A stretch of DNA of 64,000 nucleotides from assembly GCF_014290175.1 (NCBI RefSeq), contig NZ_JACOOR010000005.1, positions 62,001-126,000 of the forward strand, in the 5' to 3' direction. Below the pieces are notes generated by a model. The model was given only the letters and a program-made list of their open reading frames with translations. It had not been told where the DNA came from and did not search any database. A program made the translations under genes and the position numbers. Shown piece by piece: positions 60,166 to 64,000 of the stretch (position 1 is its first letter; each line of letters starts with the position of its first letter). The stretch comes from Anaerosacchariphilus hominis (GTDB lineage: Bacteria > Bacillota > Clostridia > Lachnospirales > Lachnospiraceae).

Positions 60166-61014
60166 TTATTTTTCTTTATCCAGAGTTCCATGGGCCTCTT
60201 CCACGATCTGCTTCGGATCGATGGAATCCGGAAGATGAGTCCGCATCTCCTCCCAGTCGGGAAGCTCCTCTGTGGTTCCCCGGTCTGTCTTCTGCAGCCA
60301 GGTCAGATACTCGATATTCCCTTCAGGTCCCTTGATGGGAGAGAACTCCAGGGCCAGAATATCAAAACCGATGGACCAGGCGTAGGTCAAAACCATCTGA
60401 ATGACCTCCAGATGGGTACTTTTTTCCCGCACCACGCCCTTTTTACCTACCTTTTCCCGGCCCGCTTCAAACTGGGGCTTGATGAGAGCCACCACCTCGC
60501 CGTCATCGCTTAAAAGCTCCCGCACCGGAAGCAGTACTTTGGTCAGAGAAATAAAAGCCACGTCAATGGACGCGAACTGGGGCCGCTCTTCGATCTGATC
60601 CGGAGTCAGATAACGAATGTTGGTCTTCTCCATAGCTACCACTCTGGGGTCGCTTCGCAGCTTCCAGTCCAACTGATTGGTCCCCACATCCACGGCGTAG
60701 ACCTTGACCGCGCCATTCTGAAGCATGCAGTCCGTGAAGCCACCGGTGGAGGATCCCACATCCATACAGATCTTTCCTTCCAGTCCCAGGTCAAAATGTG
60801 CCACAGCCTTCTCCAGCTTCAGGCCGCCCCGGCTCACATACCGAAGCTTCTGTCCGTGAATCTCGATGGGGGCTGCCTCGTCAAACACGGAACCGGCCTT
60901 GTCCTCTCTCTGACCCTTCACAAAGACCTTTCCCTCCATGATAATAGCTTTCGCTTTTTCTCTGGACTCCGCCAGTCCTCTGCTCACCAGAAGCACATCC
61001 AGACGTACTTTCAT
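60166..61014 (-). CDS. TlyA family rRNA 2'-O-methyltransferase
   Basis: The 282 residues have an N-terminal S4 RNA-binding domain (RLDVLLVSRGLAESREKAKAIIMEGKVFVKG) and an FtsJ-like SAM methyltransferase domain (DVGSSTGGFTDCMLQNGAVKVYAVDVGTNQLDWKLR, LIKPQFEAGREKVGKKGVVR). TlyA methylates 16S and/or 23S rRNA at C1409/C1920; the Firmicute YqxC group is less studied. Located between dxs and nadK in the conserved cluster. Confidence 0.93.
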   Translation of the reverse strand: MKVRLDVLLVSRGLAESREKAKAIIMEGKVFVKGQREDKAGSVFDEAAPIEIHGQKLRYVSRGGLKLEKAVAHFDLGLEGKICMDVGSSTGGFTDCMLQNGAVKVYAVDVGTNQLDWKLRSDPRVVAMEKTNIRYLTPDQIEERPQFASIDVAFISLTKVLLPVRELLSDDGEVVALIKPQFEAGREKVGKKGVVREKSTHLEVIQMVLTYAWSIGFDILALEFSPIKGPEGNIEYLTWLQKTDRGTTEELPDWEEMRTHLPDSIDPKQIVEEAHGTLDKEK

Positions 61015-61025
61015 ATCTTTTCTCC

Positions 61026-62894
61026 TTACATCTGCCCGATATAGGCCGTAATAATCTGTTTTGCAATGGTCTCCGCATCCAGGCCCACTTCTTTATAAAG
61101 CAGAGCCACGTTACCATGCTCCACATACTCGTCCGGAAGGGCGATATTCAGAACCGTCATATCCAGCTTCCGGTCGTTCACATACTCCAGCACATGATCG
61201 CCGAAGCCTCCGCTCCGTACATTCTCCTCCAGGGTCACCAGAATCCGGTGCTGCTTTGCCATCTCTTCCACCATCTGCTCATCCAGAGGCTTCACGAAAC
61301 GGGCGTTGACAAGCGTACAGTTATAACCCGTATCCTTCAGGATATTCCGCACCTGCTCCGCCGTCTTCACCATGCTGCCCACTGCCAGCAAAGCGATATC
61401 CGCCTCCTCATACAGCATTTCACTCTTTCCGTACTCTATGGGTGCCCGGAACTCCTGCAGGCCGTCGTAGGCCTCGCCTCTGGGATACCGCAGGGCAGCG
61501 GGTCCCTCATAGTTCACCGCAAACTTCAGCATATCTGAAAGCTCCCATTTATTCTTCGGAGCCATAATGGTCATATTCGGGATGCTGGACAGATAGGACA
61601 GGTCAAAGATGCCCTGATGGGTCTCTCCGTCGCTTCCCACCAGCCCTGCCCGGTCGATGGCAAATACCACATGGAGATTTTGAATACAGACATCGTGAAG
61701 CACCTGATCGTAGGCCCGCTGCAGGAAAGAAGAATACACTGCCACTACCGGCTTCATACCGCCTGCAGCCAGTCCCGCCGCAAAGGTCACCGCGTGCTGC
61801 TCGGCGATTCCCACGTCAAAGAACCGTTCCGGGAACATATTCTTAAAGCGCTTCAGGCCGGTCCCATCGGGCATAGCCGCTGTAATAGCCACCACTTTCT
61901 CGTCCCGGTCACCCAGCTTTCGCATAACCGTGGAAAAAATATCTGTGTAATTCGCTTTGGCCCGTCTGCTCTTGGGCAGACCCGTTTCGATGACAAAGGG
62001 CTCCGCCCCATGGAACCGGGAAGGATGACGCTCTGCCGGCTCATAGCCTTTGCCCTTCTTGGTACAGACATGGATAAGTACTGCATGGCGCACCCGCTTG
62101 GCCTCCTTGAAAGTCCGGATGAGCTGATCAATATTATGACCGTCCACCGGGCCCAGGTACGTGATGCCCATATCCTCAAAGAACATTCCCGGAATCACCA
62201 ACTGCTTCAGGCCGCTCTTGGTCTTCTTCAGCTGCCGCACGATGCCGTCGCCGTATACCGGAATCTTCTCCAGGGTGCTCTGCAGGCCCTCTTTAAAGTT
62301 ATTATATCCCTCCGCGGAACGCATACCATTCAGGTACTGGGACAGACCGCCCACATTCTCCGCGATGGACATCTGGTTATCATTCAGAACGATAATAAAA
62401 TTACTCTTTAACTGGGAGGCATTATTCAAGGCCTCAAAGGCCATGCCGCCGGTCATGGAACCGTCGCCGATAACGGAAATCACGCTCTGGCTTCCCCCTG
62501 TCAGTTCCCGTGCCTTCACCAGACCGATGCCCGCAGAAATGGAGGTAGAGCTGTGTCCCGTATCAAAGCAGTCGCAGTCGCTCTCCTTGCGCTTGGGGAA
62601 TCCGCTCATACCGCCGTATTTGCGCAGTTCATCAAAGCCTGCCTTTCTTCCTGTCAAAAGCTTATGGGTGTAGGACTGGTGTCCCACGTCCCAGACCACT
62701 TGATCCTGCGGGAAGTCAAAGGCCAGGTGCATGGCCATGGTCAGCTCCACCACGCCCAAATTCGACGCCAGATGCCCTCCCGTCACGCTTATCTTTTCAA
62801 TCAGGAAATCCCGTATCTCCTGCGCCAGCGGCTCCCACTCACTTTTATCCAGTTTCTTTATATCATTGACCTGATTGATTCTCTCCAGCAGCAT
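61026..62894 (-). CDS. dxs: 1-deoxy-D-xylulose-5-phosphate synthase
   Basis: Dxs makes DXP from pyruvate and glyceraldehyde 3-phosphate with thiamine diphosphate, the first MEP step. The 622 residues include HLASNLGVVELTMAMH, VIGDGSMTGGMAFEALNNASQ....IVLNDNQMSI (TPP motif), YLGPVDGHNIDQLI, RFFDVGIAEQHAVTFAAGLA and DRAGLVGSDGETHQG. Length typical. It follows ispA by 15 nt. Confidence 0.98.
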   Translation of the reverse strand: MLLERINQVNDIKKLDKSEWEPLAQEIRDFLIEKISVTGGHLASNLGVVELTMAMHLAFDFPQDQVVWDVGHQSYTHKLLTGRKAGFDELRKYGGMSGFPKRKESDCDCFDTGHSSTSISAGIGLVKARELTGGSQSVISVIGDGSMTGGMAFEALNNASQLKSNFIIVLNDNQMSIAENVGGLSQYLNGMRSAEGYNNFKEGLQSTLEKIPVYGDGIVRQLKKTKSGLKQLVIPGMFFEDMGITYLGPVDGHNIDQLIRTFKEAKRVRHAVLIHVCTKKGKGYEPAERHPSRFHGAEPFVIETGLPKSRRAKANYTDIFSTVMRKLGDRDEKVVAITAAMPDGTGLKRFKNMFPERFFDVGIAEQHAVTFAAGLAAGGMKPVVAVYSSFLQRAYDQVLHDVCIQNLHVVFAIDRAGLVGSDGETHQGIFDLSYLSSIPNMTIMAPKNKWELSDMLKFAVNYEGPAALRYPRGEAYDGLQEFRAPIEYGKSEMLYEEADIALLAVGSMVKTAEQVRNILKDTGYNCTLVNARFVKPLDEQMVEEMAKQHRILVTLEENVRSGGFGDHVLEYVNDRKLDMTVLNIALPDEYVEHGNVALLYKEVGLDAETIAKQIITAYIGQM

Positions 62895-62909
62895 GTACTC
62901 ACCTCTGTT

Positions 62910-63794
62910 TTATTTTTCTCTCGTAATCAGCATCCGGATGAGTTCCTCCAGGAACTCGTTCTTTTTCCTCAGGGAAGTCAGGGTGCGGATGGCCCTCTCG
63001 GAGATCTCCTTCACGTCTTCCCTCGCCTTATCCAGACCCTCTAGGGTCACATAGGTGGTTTTATGGTTCTTATCGTCACTGTGAACGGGCTTTCCCAGCA
63101 CCTCCAGGGTACTGGTCACATCCAGAATATCGTCCTGGATCTGGAACGCCAATCCCACATCTCCGGCTACGCTCTCGATGGCCGAAGTCTCTTCCTCCGT
63201 GGCTCCCGCCAGCACTGCGCCCACAGTCATGGCCGCCTCGATGAGGGCGCTGGTCTTCAGTCGGTAGATAAAGTCCAGCTTCTCCCGGGACAGGGGCTGT
63301 CCCTCGGACTCCACATCCACCACCTGACCGCCGATCATACCGTAGATGCCCGCCTTCCGGGACAGGATCTGCAGGGCCTTTGCCGTGCGCCCGCTGGTCT
63401 CCAGGTCAAATGCTCCTGCCGCCGTCTCAAAGGCCAGATTCAGAAGAGCGTCTCCCGCCAGAATGCCCATAGCCTCTCCGTACACCGCATGAGTGGTCTT
63501 TTTGCCCCGGCGGTACTCATCATTGTCCATGGCTGGCAGGTCATCATGTACCAGCGAATAGGTATGTATCATTTCCATAGCCGCCATAAAGGGCTCCACG
63601 ACCTTTCCCTCTCCGCCGAACATCCGGTAGGTCTCTTGCATCAGAAGGGGCCGCAGGCGCTTTCCTCCGGCTGTGATACTATAGTTCACCGCTTCCAGAA
63701 CTGTCTTCTGAAAGCCGGTCTCTTCCGGCAGATAAGTCTGCAGAAGCGCTTCGATCTCTGCTGTCTTTTTCTGAAGTTCTTCTTTAAAATTCAT
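62910..63794 (-). CDS. ispA: Polyprenyl (farnesyl/geranyl) diphosphate synthase
   Basis: The 294 residues have both aspartate-rich motifs: SLVHDDLPAMDND and FQIQDDILDVTS, plus GGKRLRPLL and KTSALIEAA. It condenses IPP with allylic diphosphates; the residues suggest short-chain FPP synthase. The ATG at 63794 overlaps the xseB stop by 11 nt, with GGAGGG upstream; the frame extension to 63812 is not used. Confidence 0.95.
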   Translation of the reverse strand: MNFKEELQKKTAEIEALLQTYLPEETGFQKTVLEAVNYSITAGGKRLRPLLMQETYRMFGGEGKVVEPFMAAMEMIHTYSLVHDDLPAMDNDEYRRGKKTTHAVYGEAMGILAGDALLNLAFETAAGAFDLETSGRTAKALQILSRKAGIYGMIGGQVVDVESEGQPLSREKLDFIYRLKTSALIEAAMTVGAVLAGATEEETSAIESVAGDVGLAFQIQDDILDVTSTLEVLGKPVHSDDKNHKTTYVTLEGLDKAREDVKEISERAIRTLTSLRKKNEFLEELIRMLITREK

Positions 63795-63996
63795 CCAGCG
63801 TTCCCTCCTCATTCATGACCATCATCTTTTTCTCTACTCTGTCCAGCTTCTCGCTGCAATATTTCAAAAGCTTCACGCCCTCCGCATAGATAGCGAAAGA
63901 CTCCTCCAGGGGCACATCCCGGTCCGCCAGCTTCTCCAGCATCCCGTCCAACTCCGCAAAGGCTTCCTCCAATGTCGTCTCTTTTTCCTCTGCCAT
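63784..63996 (-). CDS. xseB: Exodeoxyribonuclease VII small subunit
   Basis: The 70 residues match XseB: TLEEAFAELDGMLEKLADRDVPLEESFAIYAEGVKLLKYCSEKLDRVEKKM, two helices that bind along the XseA large subunit. The start at 63996 is near the window edge; xseA presumably lies just beyond. Overlaps ispA by 11 nt. Confidence 0.95.
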   Translation of the reverse strand: MAEEKETTLEEAFAELDGMLEKLADRDVPLEESFAIYAEGVKLLKYCSEKLDRVEKKMMVMNEEGTLDEF

Positions 63997-64000
63997 ACCG

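Overview
The window comes from an anaerobic, endospore-forming Firmicute, most likely a Lachnospiraceae-type Clostridium relative. Evidence: Spo0A, SpoIVB, GerW and a YlmC/YmxH protein; AGGAGG-like ribosome sites before nearly every gene; TTGACA/TATAAT-type promoters; a biotin-dependent sodium-pump decarboxylase; a flavodiiron protein; Rnf subunits; and gene orders typical of clostridia (xseB-ispA-dxs-tlyA-nadK-argR-recN-spoIVB-spo0A; yajC-gpmI-secG-rnr-smpB). The genus cannot be fixed from the sequence alone. I see no rRNA, tRNA, CRISPR array, transposase or prophage. It reads as core chromosome, almost all on the minus strand, so transcription runs from high to low coordinates.

Layout, low to high coordinate. 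1-4.4 kb: ABC-F ATPase fragment, recG, a FakA-like DAK2 protein and Asp23, divergent from rpmB. 4.9-8.5 kb: TraX-like protein, a 53-residue membrane protein, gerW, a DUF2953 protein, an unknown protein and a NUDIX hydrolase. 8.5-23 kb: PBP2 and FtsW/RodA (overlapping genes), a U32/RlhA-like protein, zapA, ruvBA, an rnfDC pair without its usual partners, a PF06541 membrane protein, rpsA overlapping ispH, cmk and an HI0933-type flavoprotein. 23.3-28.7 kb: an energy-conserving operon with two carboxyltransferases (OadA/5S type and MmdA/12S type), a biotin carrier, an OadG-like lipoprotein and the OadB sodium pump. 28.9-34 kb: CBS protein, cardiolipin synthase, VanY-like carboxypeptidase and a GntR-controlled ABC transporter. 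34-44.8 kb: NlpC/P60 hydrolase, a zinc-type ArsR regulator, YfcE-type phosphoesterase, smpB, rnr, secG, gpmI, yajC, tgt, panE and aroC. 44.9-51 kb is the most regulatory part: ymxH, a BlaI/M56 pair whose M56 gene carries an in-frame stop, a CarD-like regulator behind a switch-like leader, and a Crp/Fnr regulator divergent from a flavodiiron-flavin reductase-rubredoxin fusion. 51-64 kb: tsf, rpsB, glgA, spo0A, spoIVB, recN, argR, nadK, tlyA, dxs, ispA and xseB.

The least explained structure is a 147-bp dispersed element made of consecutive hairpins, present twice (23140-23286 and 56864-57010; I count 142 of 147 identical positions). Each copy is fused to the T-tract of an intrinsic terminator and ends in a second terminator-like hairpin. 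Other strong leads are the competing-stem leader before the CarD-like gene; a Crp/Fnr- or Rex-like box at two redox-related promoters; a 15-residue peptide ([15 protein letters not shown]) shared by the sodium pump and the M56 sensor protein; and near-perfect operators for the GntR and BlaI regulators.
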